NCBI RefSeq assembly: GCF_900637545.1
Contig: NZ_LR134376.1
Location: forward strand, 401,501-465,500
Reading direction: 5' to 3'
DNA: 64,000 nt
DNA from: Aeromonas encheleia
Lineage (GTDB): Bacteria > Pseudomonadota > Gammaproteobacteria > Enterobacterales > Aeromonadaceae
How positions within the stretch are numbered: the stretch's first letter is position 1; the number at the start of each line of letters is the position of its first letter. Made by a program: the position numbers and the translations under genes. The notes under the pieces are model-generated. The model was not told the origin of the DNA and made no database searches. It saw only the letters and a list, made by a program, of their open reading frames with translations. Positions 34,688 to 43,282 of the stretch are shown here, one piece after another.

Positions 34688-35839
34688 GTGTACAACTTCC
34701 AATATGCCAACCCCACCCGCATCTGCTTCGGCGCGGGCCAGATCGCCAGCCTGTCCGAGCTGATACCGAGCGGCAGCCGCCTGCTGGTGCTCTATGGCGG
34801 TGGCAGCATCAAGCAGAACGGGGTCTATGAGCAGCTGACCGAGGCGCTGGCGGGGCGGGAGTGGCTGGAGTTTCCCGGTATAGGTGCCAACCCCAGATAC
34901 GATCAGCTGATGGAGGCGGTGGCGCTGGTGAAACGCGAGCGCATCGACTTCCTGCTGGCGGTCGGGGGTGGCTCAGTGGTGGATGGCACCAAGTTCGTGG
35001 CCGCCGCCGCCTGCTTCGAGGGGGAGGATCCCTGGGACATACTGCAGCACAAGGCACCGATCAAGGCGGCGCTGCCGCTCGGCTGCGTGCTGACCCTGCC
35101 CGCCACCGGCTCGGAGAGCAACCCCGCCGCCGTGGTGAGCCGGGGGGAGGCCAAGCTCTCCTTCTACAATCCGCTGGTGCTGCCGCAGTTTGCGGTGCTG
35201 GATCCCACCACCACCTACAGCCTGCCGGTGCGCCAGGTCGGCAACGGGGTGGTGGATGCCTTCGTGCACATCATAGAGCAGTACCTCACCTTCCCGGTGG
35301 GGGGCGAGGTGCAGGATCGGCTGGCGGAGGGACTGTTGCAGGTGCTGGTGGATAACGGCCCCAAGGCGCTGAGCGATCCCACCGACTATCAGGTGCGGGC
35401 CAATCTGATGTGGGCCGCCAGCCTGGCGCTCAACGGCCTCATCGGTCGCGGCGTGCCCCAGGACTGGGCCACCCATGCCATCGGCCATCAGCTCACCGCC
35501 CTGCACGGGCTGGATCATGCCCAGAGTCTGGCGGTGGTGCTGCCCTCCCTGCTGCGCGCGCAGGCCGCCCAGAAGCAGGAGAAGCTGGCCCAGTTTGCCG
35601 AGCGGGTCTGGCACTCCAGCCGGGAGGACAAGGCGCTGCGCATCGAGGAGGCGATCATCCGCACCGAGCAGTTCTTCCAGCAGATGGGGGTGGGCACCCG
35701 CCTCGCCGACTATGGCCTGGACGAGCGCTGCATCCCGGCCATCTGCTCCAACCTGAAGCGCTTCGGCCTGACTGCGCTCGGGGAGCAGCAGGACATAGAT
35801 CCGGACAAGGTGGCGCGGATCCTCTCCCACGCCCGCTGA
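34688..35839 (+). CDS. yqhD: NADP-dependent iron-containing alcohol dehydrogenase YqhD
   Basis: 383 residues against 387 in E. coli YqhD. The NADP-binding GGGSIKQNG and VGGGSVVDGTKF segments, metal ligands in DAFVHIIEQY and in HAIGHQLTALHGLDHAQ are conserved. It reduces short-chain aldehydes, including products of lipid peroxidation and methylglyoxal. I use GTG 34688 because the protein then starts MYNFQYANPTRICFG like E. coli (MNNFNLHTPTRILFG) and GAGG lies upstream; ATG 34664 would add eight residues. Confidence 0.93.
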   Translation: MYNFQYANPTRICFGAGQIASLSELIPSGSRLLVLYGGGSIKQNGVYEQLTEALAGREWLEFPGIGANPRYDQLMEAVALVKRERIDFLLAVGGGSVVDGTKFVAAAACFEGEDPWDILQHKAPIKAALPLGCVLTLPATGSESNPAAVVSRGEAKLSFYNPLVLPQFAVLDPTTTYSLPVRQVGNGVVDAFVHIIEQYLTFPVGGEVQDRLAEGLLQVLVDNGPKALSDPTDYQVRANLMWAASLALNGLIGRGVPQDWATHAIGHQLTALHGLDHAQSLAVVLPSLLRAQAAQKQEKLAQFAERVWHSSREDKALRIEEAIIRTEQFFQQMGVGTRLADYGLDERCIPAICSNLKRFGLTALGEQQDIDPDKVARILSHAR

Positions 35840-35927
35840 GTTCATGGCGGCCTGAGGAGGATCCGGGCCGGCTGGCCAGGATCCTCCCTCAGACCTGTGG
35901 ATCCTCGGATCGAGCCCGAGCCAGAGC

Positions 35928-35957
35928 CAAAAAAACGCCCCGTTGATCGGGGCGTTT
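35928..35957. terminator. Bidirectional terminator after yqhD
   Basis: AAAAAAACGCCCCG and CGGGGCGTTTTG flank TTGAT; it separates yqhD from the convergent GST gene. Confidence 0.92.
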
Positions 35958-35990
35958 TGCATCCTGTGGTGAGGGGCCGTGGGCCGTGGC

Positions 35991-36617
35991 TCAGGCGCCC
36001 TGATCCAGCTCGCGCTCCAGCGCCGCCGCCTTCTGTCGGGCCGGGTGGTCGTTGAGCCGCTGCCAGTAGGCCTGCAGGTGCGGGAACTGGGCCAGCTGCC
36101 TGCTCTGGGCCAGCAGATCCACCAGGAAGGAGTTCATGATGTCGGCGCCGGAGAGGCGATCCCCCACCAGATAGCGGCGAGTGCTCAAGACCGCATTTAG
36201 ATAACCCAGCACCTTGGCGCACTCCGCCTTGGCATAGCCCGGCAGGAAGCGCATCGGGCTGCCGTCCTTGCGCACGAACATGTCGAGCAGCAGCGGCAAT
36301 ATGCCGGAGCTCTCGGCAAAGTGCAGCCACTGCAGGTACTCGGCGTACTCGGGGCTCTCCTGGGCTGGGGCCAGTTGCCCGGCGCCGTGGCGGGCAATCA
36401 GGTACTCGGTGATGGCGCCCGATTCCGCCAGTACCCGGCCCTCCAGCTCGATGACCGGCGACTTGCCGAGGGGATGGATGGCCCTGAGCTCGGGCGGCGC
36501 CAGGAAGGTGGCGGCATCGCGCTGGTAGGCCTTGATCTCGTAAGGCAGCCCCAGCTCCTCGAGCAGCCAGATGATGCGTTGGGAGCGGGACTTGTTCAGG
36601 TGGTGCAGGACAATCAT
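35991..36617 (-). CDS. Glutathione S-transferase family protein
   Basis: 208 residues. The N-terminal thioredoxin-like domain (MIVLHHLNKSRSQRIIWLLEELGLPYEI, then LGKSPVIELEGRVLAESGAITEYL) binds glutathione; Ser10 or Asn8 may be catalytic. A helical C-terminal domain follows. Similar to the bacterial GSTs often annotated YibF/YfcF-like. Soluble, cytoplasmic. GAGG five nt upstream of ATG 36617 supports the start. Downstream of the metY-like gene on the same strand, but a terminator lies between them. Confidence 0.87.
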   Translation of the reverse strand: MIVLHHLNKSRSQRIIWLLEELGLPYEIKAYQRDAATFLAPPELRAIHPLGKSPVIELEGRVLAESGAITEYLIARHGAGQLAPAQESPEYAEYLQWLHFAESSGILPLLLDMFVRKDGSPMRFLPGYAKAECAKVLGYLNAVLSTRRYLVGDRLSGADIMNSFLVDLLAQSRQLAQFPHLQAYWQRLNDHPARQKAAALERELDQGA

Positions 36618-36694
36618 AAGAACCTCGATTCGATGGCAGGAGGCAGTCATACGCGCCGGCGAGCCGGTCGGTTCACTCCGCCGTGCAAAAAGGC

Positions 36695-36729
36695 AAAAAA
36701 ACGGAGGGCGGGCGCCAGGCTCGCCCTCC
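36695..36729 (-). terminator. Terminator of the metY-like gene
   Basis: On the minus strand, GGAGGGCG and CGCCCTCC form a stem followed by GTTTTTTT. Confidence 0.85.
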
Positions 36730-36742
36730 GGGCTCGGTCGAC

Positions 36743-38011
36743 TCAGGCCGCCAGCGCCTGATCCAGATCCGCCAGTATGTCCTCTATGGCCTCTATCCCC
36801 ACCGACAGCCGGATCATCTCCGGTTTGACCCCCGCCTTGGCCCGCTCTTCCTCGTTCAGCTGGCGATGGGTGGTGGAGGCCGGGTGACAGGCCAGGGACT
36901 TGGCGTCGCCGATGTTGACCAGCCGCTTGAAGATCTTCAGCGCATCGTAGAAGCGGATGCCGGCCTCGTAACCCTCCTTCAGGCCGAACGAGAGGATGGC
37001 CGAGGGGCGGCCACCCATGTACTTCTCCGCCAGCGGATAGTGGGGATGGCCCGGCAGGCCGGCGTAGCTGACCCAGGCCACCTTGGGGTGATGCTTGAGG
37101 TGGTGGGCGACCCGCAGGGCGTTGTCCACGTGGCGCTCCATGCGCAGGCTCAGGGTCTCCAGCCCCTGCAGCAGCAGGAAGGCGTTCATGGGGGCCAGCG
37201 CCGCCCCTGTGTTGCGCAGGGGCACGGTGCGCACACGGCCGATGAAGGCCGCCGGCCCGAAGGCTTGTGTGTAGACCACGCCATGATAGGAGGGCTCGGG
37301 CTGGGTGAGCTGGGGGAAGCGCGCGGCGTGATCCGCCCAGGGGAACTTGCCCGAGTCGACGATGACCCCGCCGAGGGAGTTGCCGTGGCCGCCCACGTAC
37401 TTGGTGAGGCTGTGCACCACTATGTCGGCGCCGTGCTCGATGGGCTTGCACAGCACAGGGGTGGCGACCGTGTTGTCGACGATGAGCGGCACCCCGCGGG
37501 CATGGGCCACCTTGGCGAAGGCGACGAGATCGACGATGTTGCCCGCCGGGTTGCCGATGCTCTCGCAGTAGACCGCCTTGGTCCTGTCGTCGATGAGGGC
37601 GGCGATGGCCTCGGCGCTGTCATCCGCGGCGAAGCGCACCTCGACCCCGAAGCTCGGCAGCATGTGGGCGAACAGGGTATAGGTGCCGCCATAGAGCTGG
37701 GGGGTGGAGACGATGTTGTCACCGGCGGCGGTCAGCGCCTGGATGGCGTAGGTGATGGCGGCGGAACCCGCCGAGACCACCAGCCCGGCTATGCCCCCCT
37801 CCAGCGCGGCCATCCGTTGTTCCAGCACGTCGTTGGTGGGGTTCATGATGCGGGTGTAGATGTTGCCGGGCACCGCCAGGTTGAACAGATCCGCCCCGTG
37901 CTGGGCGCTGTCGAACTCGTAGGCCACGGTCTGGTAGATGGGCACGGCCACCGCCTTGGTGGTGGGATCGTGGGAAAAGCCGTGGTGCAGGGCCAGGGTC
38001 GCATCTTTCAT
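36743..38011 (-). CDS. O-acetylhomoserine/O-succinylhomoserine sulfhydrylase-type PLP enzyme (MetY-like)
   Basis: 422 residues, PLP-dependent Cys/Met metabolism family of the MetY (Met17) length and type. YTRIMNPTNDVLEQRMAALEGG is family-typical; the PLP lysine is in VVHSLTKYVGGHGNSLGG. SIGNPAGN and HPASTTHRQL are also conserved. It would put sulfide directly onto an activated homoserine to make homocysteine. Its leader shares the 8-mer AGATGTCC with the metA operator, suggesting MetJ control. Substrate choice is open because MetA here looks succinyl-specific. Confidence 0.88.
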   Translation of the reverse strand: MKDATLALHHGFSHDPTTKAVAVPIYQTVAYEFDSAQHGADLFNLAVPGNIYTRIMNPTNDVLEQRMAALEGGIAGLVVSAGSAAITYAIQALTAAGDNIVSTPQLYGGTYTLFAHMLPSFGVEVRFAADDSAEAIAALIDDRTKAVYCESIGNPAGNIVDLVAFAKVAHARGVPLIVDNTVATPVLCKPIEHGADIVVHSLTKYVGGHGNSLGGVIVDSGKFPWADHAARFPQLTQPEPSYHGVVYTQAFGPAAFIGRVRTVPLRNTGAALAPMNAFLLLQGLETLSLRMERHVDNALRVAHHLKHHPKVAWVSYAGLPGHPHYPLAEKYMGGRPSAILSFGLKEGYEAGIRFYDALKIFKRLVNIGDAKSLACHPASTTHRQLNEEERAKAGVKPEMIRLSVGIEAIEDILADLDQALAA

Positions 38012-38055
38012 CACACACTCCTTGTTGGATGTCGCTCGTCGCGGTCTCGGATGGA

Positions 38056-38070
38056 TAGATGTCCAATCTA
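38056..38070 (-). promoter_or_regulatory. Candidate MetJ-like operator upstream of the metY-like gene
   Basis: TAGATGTCCAATCTA is an inverted repeat (TAGAT-N5-ATCTA) that contains AGATGTCC (38057-38064), the same 8-mer as the central met box at metA. Adjacent 8-mers match the consensus poorly, so this is a weaker site. Confidence 0.4.
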
Positions 38071-38158
38071 ACAGGCCCTGATGCGATGTAAACCGCCAGA
38101 TCCGGCAAAGCAATTGCGGTGGCCTTGCCGGCCTCCTGCTCGCCTGGCCGGGTCCGCC

Positions 38159-38335
38159 TCAGAGGCGGCGGCGATACTCCTTGTCGTCGATCTGGTTCAT
38201 GTCCCACTGCATCAAGCGGTTGAGCTGGGTCATGGGATCCTCCACCAGCGACAGCGGGCGGGGCAGGATCCGCCGGAAGTAGCGGCGCAGGCTTTGTTGG
38301 ATCCGGATCGGGGTGGGGGCGGTTTGTTGGCTCAT
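38159..38335 (-). CDS. Unannotated small protein, 58 residues, divergent from sgrR
   Basis: The frame begins MSQQTAPTPIRIQQSLRR and continues with a basic, proline-containing middle and an acidic-then-basic end (IDDKEYRRRL). AGGAG eight nt upstream of ATG 38335 is a good ribosome site. There is no signal peptide or membrane segment. It is divergently oriented from sgrR, the place where E. coli carries sgrS/sgrT, but I see no clear similarity to SgrT. Small and without known relatives. Confidence 0.55.
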   Translation of the reverse strand: MSQQTAPTPIRIQQSLRRYFRRILPRPLSLVEDPMTQLNRLMQWDMNQIDDKEYRRRL

Positions 38336-38435
38336 GATGGTGCTCCTGTGCTGTGGCTCTCATGTTCGGCAACAGTATTGAGCTAAAATGCGGAAGTAAA
38401 AACTGACGACTTCTCTATCAAGGATTTCCTCTTTT

Positions 38436-40175
38436 ATGCCCACCAGTCGCCTCCATCAGCAATTTCAACGACTCGCCCAGCAGATCGGCAACGAGGAGCG
38501 GGAGATCAGCCTCGCCGAGGTCGCCGAGCTGCTGTGCTGCACCCCGCGCAACGCCCGCCTGCTGCTGCGGCGCATGCAGGATCAGGGCTGGCTCAGCTGG
38601 TCGGCCGAGGCGGGGCGGGGACGCCGCTCCCGGCTGCTGCTGCTCGACAGCCAGGAGAGCCTGATCCGGCGCCGGCTGCGGGCGCTGCTGAGCCAGGGCC
38701 AGCTCGCTCAGGCGGTGCGGCTGGCGGAGGATCGGCTGGATCTGCTCACCCCGCTGCTGATCGAGCAGCTCGGCCAGGCCACCCGGGAGGGGCGCCAGAT
38801 CCTGCGGGTGCCCTACTACCGTCCGCTGCCCATGCTGCTGCCCACGGATCCGCTGCGCCGCTCCGAAATCCACCTGAGCCGGCAGATCTTCAACGGCCTC
38901 ACCCGACGAAATGAGGAAAATGGGGAAATCGAGGGGGATCTGGCCCACCACTGGGAACGGCTAAGCTCCTGCCACTGGCGCTTCTACCTGCGGCCGGCGG
39001 TGCGCTTCCACCACGGTCGCGAGCTGGGGGTGGAGGATGTGATGGAGAGCCTGCTGGCGTTGCGGGAGCGGCCGCTGTTCGCCCACCTGCTCCGGCTGGA
39101 GAGCCCCTGGCCGCGCACCCTGGATCTGCACCTGGACAGCCCGGATCCCTGGCTGCCCCATCTGCTGGCCGAGCCGGTGGCGGCCATACTGCCGCGAGAG
39201 CTCAAGGGGGAGCCGGGTTTCGCCCTGCAGCCGGTGGGCACGGGCCCCTACCGGGTGACCGCCAACGATCCCCTGCAACTGTGCCTGGGCGCCTTCGACG
39301 ATTACTTCGGCCTGCGGGCCCTGCTCGACGAGATCGACATCTGGATGCTGCCGGAGCTGGCGGAGCGGCTGGAGAGCCACCTGCAGCTCGGCCACGACAG
39401 CCCTGAGCTCGGCACCATGCGCGGCGAGTCGGAGCTGGAGTCCGGTTGCTACTTCCTGCTGCAGGACGACAGATCCCGGCCCTTGCAGGATCCGGCCCTG
39501 CGCCAGTGGCTGACCAACCTGCTCAACCCCATCGCCCTGATGGCGCGGGTCGCCCCCGAGCTGCAACGGGGCTGGACCAGCGCCCTCGGCCTGCTGCCGC
39601 ACTGGCGTGAGGCCCTGCCGGCGCCGCTGCCTAGCCCCGCGCTGTTGCCGGAGCGGCTGGTGCTGGCCTGCTTCAACCAGCATCTGGAGTTCAACGAGTG
39701 CGCCGGTGCCATGGCCAGCCTGCTGGCAGAGCAGGGCATCCGGCTGGAGGTGCGCTCCTTGGATTACGACCGCTGGGTGAGCGGGGAGGATGAGGACGTG
39801 GATCTCTGGCTCGGCACCCTCAATCTGGAGCACGAGCAGGCGTTTGCCCCCTATGCCTGGTTGCTGGGCACGCCGCTGCTGCAGCGGGTATGGGGTCGCC
39901 AGCCGGGGTTGTGGCAGGGATTGACGCAGTGGCGTGCCAGCGGCACCGAGCCGGGGCCGCGCGCCCTGCTGGCACAAGTGCAACGCCAGGGCTGGTTCGT
40001 GCCGCTGTTCCATCACTGGCTGGAGCTGGAGAGCCGGGTCGGGGTGCACGGGGTGCGCATGACGGCGCTCGGCTGGTTCGATTTTCGCAGTGCCTGGCTA
40101 AAACCCGTACAGGGGGGAGCGGCGGAGGAAACCGGAGCCGGCTCCCACCCGGATGCAGGGACGCTTGAGTCGTGA
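38436..40175 (+). CDS. sgrR: SgrR-like transcriptional regulator
   Basis: 579 residues. The N-terminal DNA-binding domain (ISLAEVAELLCCTPRNARLLLRRMQDQGWLSWSAEAGRGRRSRL) is fused to a solute-binding SBP_bac_5-type domain (SRQIFNGLTRRNEENGEIEGDLAHHWERLSSCHWRFYLRPAVRFHHG). This architecture defines SgrR, which in E. coli activates the sRNA SgrS under glucose-phosphate stress. No obvious SgrS-like sRNA is visible in the 100-bp divergent region. The annotation as SgrR is by architecture; the regulon may differ. Confidence 0.88.
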   Translation: MPTSRLHQQFQRLAQQIGNEEREISLAEVAELLCCTPRNARLLLRRMQDQGWLSWSAEAGRGRRSRLLLLDSQESLIRRRLRALLSQGQLAQAVRLAEDRLDLLTPLLIEQLGQATREGRQILRVPYYRPLPMLLPTDPLRRSEIHLSRQIFNGLTRRNEENGEIEGDLAHHWERLSSCHWRFYLRPAVRFHHGRELGVEDVMESLLALRERPLFAHLLRLESPWPRTLDLHLDSPDPWLPHLLAEPVAAILPRELKGEPGFALQPVGTGPYRVTANDPLQLCLGAFDDYFGLRALLDEIDIWMLPELAERLESHLQLGHDSPELGTMRGESELESGCYFLLQDDRSRPLQDPALRQWLTNLLNPIALMARVAPELQRGWTSALGLLPHWREALPAPLPSPALLPERLVLACFNQHLEFNECAGAMASLLAEQGIRLEVRSLDYDRWVSGEDEDVDLWLGTLNLEHEQAFAPYAWLLGTPLLQRVWGRQPGLWQGLTQWRASGTEPGPRALLAQVQRQGWFVPLFHHWLELESRVGVHGVRMTALGWFDFRSAWLKPVQGGAAEETGAGSHPDAGTLES

Positions 40176-40225
40176 GGGCGACCGCGCTAGCCTGTGCGCG
40201 GTCCAACGACAAGGAGTCGATATCC

Positions 40226-40621
40226 ATGCTGGAAATGCAGATCCAACCCCGTTTTCAAGAAACCGATGCCCTCGGCCACATCAACAACACTGTGCCGGCG
40301 GTCTGGTTCGAGTCGGCCAGGGATCCCCTGTTCCGTCTCTTCTCCCCCGAACTGGATGTGCATGACTGGCATCTGATCATCGCGGGCTATGCGGTGCAGT
40401 TCAAACGGGAGCTGTTTTACGGTCAGCAGGTATCGATCAAGACCGGAGTGCGCCGCATCGGCACCAGCTCCTTCACGGCCTGGCAGGAGGCCTGGCAGGG
40501 CGGCGAGCTGGCCGTCACCGCCGAGACGACCCTGATCCATTTTGACTACCGGACCCGCCAATCCCGTCCCCTGAGTGAGACGCACCGGGAGGGGCTGCGG
40601 GCCTGGTTGGTAGAGAGTTAA
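40226..40621 (+). CDS. Acyl-CoA thioesterase, hotdog fold (YbgC/FadM type)
   Basis: 131 residues. The conserved start MQIQPRFQETDALGHINNTVPAVWFESARDPLF has the YbgC-type D-x-x-GH-x-N motif with the catalytic Asp. Soluble and cytoplasmic; the natural acyl-CoA is unknown. ATG 40226 follows AAGGAG. An in-frame GTG at 40172 overlaps the sgrR stop (GTGA) and would add 18 residues, so coupling to sgrR is possible. Confidence 0.87.
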   Translation: MLEMQIQPRFQETDALGHINNTVPAVWFESARDPLFRLFSPELDVHDWHLIIAGYAVQFKRELFYGQQVSIKTGVRRIGTSSFTAWQEAWQGGELAVTAETTLIHFDYRTRQSRPLSETHREGLRAWLVES

Positions 40622-40652
40622 TCCTGGCCCGCGGGCCCATCACAGGACACTT

Positions 40653-41351
40653 ATGCGCAATACCCTGATCGCTCTGACCCTGGGACTCTGTTCCCTACCT
40701 TCGTTGGCCGCCACCCTGGCCGAGCAGTTTACCCTGATGGAGCAGGGGGCACAGAGTGCCCTCGACACCCGCCAGTTCAGTCATGACGGGGTGGATATCA
40801 AGGCCTGGATCGACGGCGCCCCCGTCATCATCGCCGTGCCCATCATGAACGAGCAGGGCAAGCTGGAGGGCGAGAGCCGCTACTACTTCAAGGGGGGCAA
40901 GCTGTTCGGGGTGAAGGAGCCGGCCGCCCAGTTCGCCTTCGATGACCAGGGTTCCCTCACCCAGTGGCTGGATGACAAGGGCCAGCCGGCCGAGTTTGTC
41001 AGCAAGATGAGCATGCAGCAGCGCGAGGCCTGGCTCACCAAGCGGGCCGCCGAGCTGAGCCAGCTGTTTGCCGTCAGTCCGATGGAGCAGCAGGCCGCCA
41101 AGGGCACCAAGCTGAAGGGCAAGGAGCTGAGCCAGTGGCTGTGCAACGGCAAGCTGATGGTGCTGGCCAAGGGTGACAAGGTGATCGCCGAGCCGGAGAA
41201 GATCAAGTTGAGCGAGCGTGGCATGGAGGGGGAGGTCTCCCTGCGCCAGGACAAGGGCTGGCAGGATCTCTGCTTCAAGTGCGAGGTGCAGGGCACGCAG
41301 GTGACCCGCCTCACCTGGCAGCCCATGCCGGGGGCCAACAAGCCGCTATAA
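40653..41351 (+). CDS. Hypothetical secreted protein
   Basis: 232 residues. Signal peptide MRNTLIALTLGLCSLPSLAA, then a mature domain of about 210 residues with few hydrophobic clusters, several Lys and Gln, and two Cys near the end (LCFKCEV). I recognise no family. It follows the thioesterase by 31 bp and ends at a stem-loop shared with the convergent lipase chaperone. Confidence 0.65.
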   Translation: MRNTLIALTLGLCSLPSLAATLAEQFTLMEQGAQSALDTRQFSHDGVDIKAWIDGAPVIIAVPIMNEQGKLEGESRYYFKGGKLFGVKEPAAQFAFDDQGSLTQWLDDKGQPAEFVSKMSMQQREAWLTKRAAELSQLFAVSPMEQQAAKGTKLKGKELSQWLCNGKLMVLAKGDKVIAEPEKIKLSERGMEGEVSLRQDKGWQDLCFKCEVQGTQVTRLTWQPMPGANKPL

Positions 41352-41368
41352 CGGTATCGAGGATAGAC

Positions 41369-41396
41369 GAGGGGGCCAGCAGGCCCCCTCATCATT
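41369..41396. terminator. Stem-loop between secreted protein and lipase chaperone
   Basis: GAGGGGGCC and GGCCCCCTC around AGCA, followed by ATCATTTA. Weak T-run; probably bidirectional. Confidence 0.6.
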
Positions 41397-42148
41397 TATG
41401 GCTGCTCCCCGAGCCGCAGCCGGGTCAGCGCCTCGACTCGTCGCCACTGCTCAGGCTGAAACCAGCGCGCCAGGAGCGCCTGCTGCTGCTCGGCCCGCTC
41501 GAAGGGGGGCAGGGGCTCTAGCTCGGCCAGATAGCCCGTCAGCTGCTGCTCAAACCCTTGCTGGTTCTGCGCCAGCTGGTGCAGGCGATCCACCGCCTCC
41601 GGCCCCAGCTGCTCCAGCAGCGCGGCGTCGCGCTCGGCGGGCGCCAGCCGATCCAGGCTCTGCAGCTCGCCGAGCAGGCGGCCGTTGGTCTCGGCCTCCC
41701 GAAACCACTGGGGCTGCTCCGCCAGCCAGAGCTCCAGCTCGGTGGCCAGCCCCTGTCTGTCTGCCTCGTTCGCCTCCGCCAGCGCCTTGCGGCGCAGGGT
41801 CCACTGCTCCATCAGCCGATCCTCGGCGAACAGTTGCTCCTGCTCGGCCGGGGTGAAGCGTTGCCGGCGCAGCTGCTCGCGCTGGTCGAACAGCAGCTGC
41901 AGGCTGGCGAGGCCAGGATCCGTCGGCACCCTCAGGCTGCCCTCCGCCGCCAGGAAGGCCCGATAGCGGGCCAGCAGCGGATCCTGCTCGTCCGCCTCGC
42001 CCTGCTCCAGGCGCTGGGCCAGTTGATGGCGCAGCGCACCCTGCTCGGGGGCCGCATCCAGGGAGGGCTCCGCACTGGGGCAGATCGCCAGCACTCCCAG
42101 CAGCAGGGCCGGGCACAGCAGCGCCAGTATCAGCACGCTCCTGTTCAT
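41396..42148 (-). CDS. Lipase secretion chaperone (foldase), short form
   Basis: 250 residues, at the short end for lipase foldases. One N-terminal membrane anchor (MNRSVLILALLCPALLLGVLAIC), then a long charged helical periplasmic part with many Arg/Glu pairs, as in Lif proteins that fold their lipase in the periplasm. The typical RxxFDY(F)LSAxGE segment is degenerate here (RYRAFLAAEGSL). It overlaps the lipase gene by 4 nt (ATGA), which makes the assignment safe. Confidence 0.82.
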   Translation of the reverse strand: MNRSVLILALLCPALLLGVLAICPSAEPSLDAAPEQGALRHQLAQRLEQGEADEQDPLLARYRAFLAAEGSLRVPTDPGLASLQLLFDQREQLRRQRFTPAEQEQLFAEDRLMEQWTLRRKALAEANEADRQGLATELELWLAEQPQWFREAETNGRLLGELQSLDRLAPAERDAALLEQLGPEAVDRLHQLAQNQQGFEQQLTGYLAELEPLPPFERAEQQQALLARWFQPEQWRRVEALTRLRLGEQP

Positions 42149-43056
42149 AGCCCCAGCCCCTGCAAGCGATTGGCGTGCTGGCGATAGAGGGTCAGGGGAT
42201 CGGTGTCAAACAGATGGTGGATACCGAAGGACTGGTTCACCTCGTCAAGGTGGTTCATCCGGTAGCCGGTGCCTATCACCTTGCCGAGGTGGCTGCTGCA
42301 CACCCCGACCAGGCCGTCGTTGGGCTCCTTGAAGAAGGTGCCGGTCAGCGCCAGCGCCGGATCCACCGGATCCAGGATGTTGGTCATGTTTCCGCGCCCG
42401 CTCCAGGAGAAGTAATAGACGCCGTTGGCGGCTTGCAGCGGTCCCTCGCCACAGTAGCGGCTGGGCAGCCCTTCCGGGTAGTGCTGGTTGAAGCGCTGGG
42501 CGCCGGCGCTGGTCAGGGCATCGAGGGAGGCGAGGGGGTCCTGCGGCAGATCGCTGCCACCGGAGAGCAGGGAGATGACGCCGGAGAGCGCCGAAGCCGC
42601 CGCCACCGCCAGCCGCTCGGTCACAGAGCCGGGTTTGACGTTGGCGCGCACCAGATCTGCTATCTCTGAGCCCTGGTTGACCCCGCCCACGCTGGTGGCG
42701 GAGGCGACCAGTTCGGGGGCGACCGAGGCCACGTAGCGAATGGTGGGGCCGCCGTGGGAGTGACCTATGAGGTTCACCTTCTCGGCCCCGGTGATGGCGA
42801 GCACCTGCTGCACCTGCTTGAGCAGCTGTTCACCGCGCAGTTCGGAACTCTGGGTGGCGGAGACCTGGGCCACGTAGACGCGGGCGCCGTCCCGGGTCAG
42901 GGCCTGGGGGATGCCGTAGAAGTAATCGACCCCGAGCAACTTGTCGAAGCCAAACAGCCCGTGCACCAGCACTATGGGGTAACGGGTCTGGGTATAACCT
43001 GCCGCCTGGCCCAGCATGGGCAGGGCGCACAGCAGCACCAATAGCCATCTCTTCAT
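42145..43056 (-). CDS. Secreted triacylglycerol lipase, family I
   Basis: 303 residues. Signal peptide MKRWLLVLLCALPMLGQAAG. The mature protein starts YTQTRYPIVLVHGLFGFDKL (oxyanion HG). The nucleophile is Ser100 in IGHSHGG. Asp in EPNDGLVGV and His in MNHLDEVNQ complete the triad and calcium site. It needs the adjacent chaperone for folding and is probably secreted by the type II system. ATG 43056 has AAGGA about nine nt upstream; ATGs at 43062 and 43065 are alternatives. Confidence 0.92.
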   Translation of the reverse strand: MKRWLLVLLCALPMLGQAAGYTQTRYPIVLVHGLFGFDKLLGVDYFYGIPQALTRDGARVYVAQVSATQSSELRGEQLLKQVQQVLAITGAEKVNLIGHSHGGPTIRYVASVAPELVASATSVGGVNQGSEIADLVRANVKPGSVTERLAVAAASALSGVISLLSGGSDLPQDPLASLDALTSAGAQRFNQHYPEGLPSRYCGEGPLQAANGVYYFSWSGRGNMTNILDPVDPALALTGTFFKEPNDGLVGVCSSHLGKVIGTGYRMNHLDEVNQSFGIHHLFDTDPLTLYRQHANRLQGLGL

Positions 43057-43251
43057 CTTCATCATCCTTGTGAAAACGGGCTGCCTATCCGGCAGCCACC
43101 GGCCTCATGCCAGTCCTATGAGCATGGTAGCCACACTCGAATCTATCTGTGGAAGGGATCACTAAACCGGGTATTACGGAAAAACCCTACCCATATGGGC
43201 AGAGGCGGGCACGCGAACCGGCGCTTGTGTTCGTCAGTCAAATAAGTTAAA

Positions 43252-43266
43252 TAATAATTATTATCA
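43252..43266 (+). promoter_or_regulatory. Fur box upstream of the sodA pair
   Basis: TAATAAT-T-ATTATCA matches the 7-1-7 Fur motif TGATAAT-N-ATTATCA at all but one position. It lies 17-31 bp upstream of the first gene. Iron-dependent repression of Mn-SOD is known in several gammaproteobacteria. Confidence 0.75.
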
Positions 43267-43282
43267 TTTGAGTGTTGAAGCC

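Noticed and set aside
38336-38435. SgrS sRNA gene next to sgrR
   Set aside because: The divergent gap is about 100 bp and shows no strong terminator or known pairing motif.
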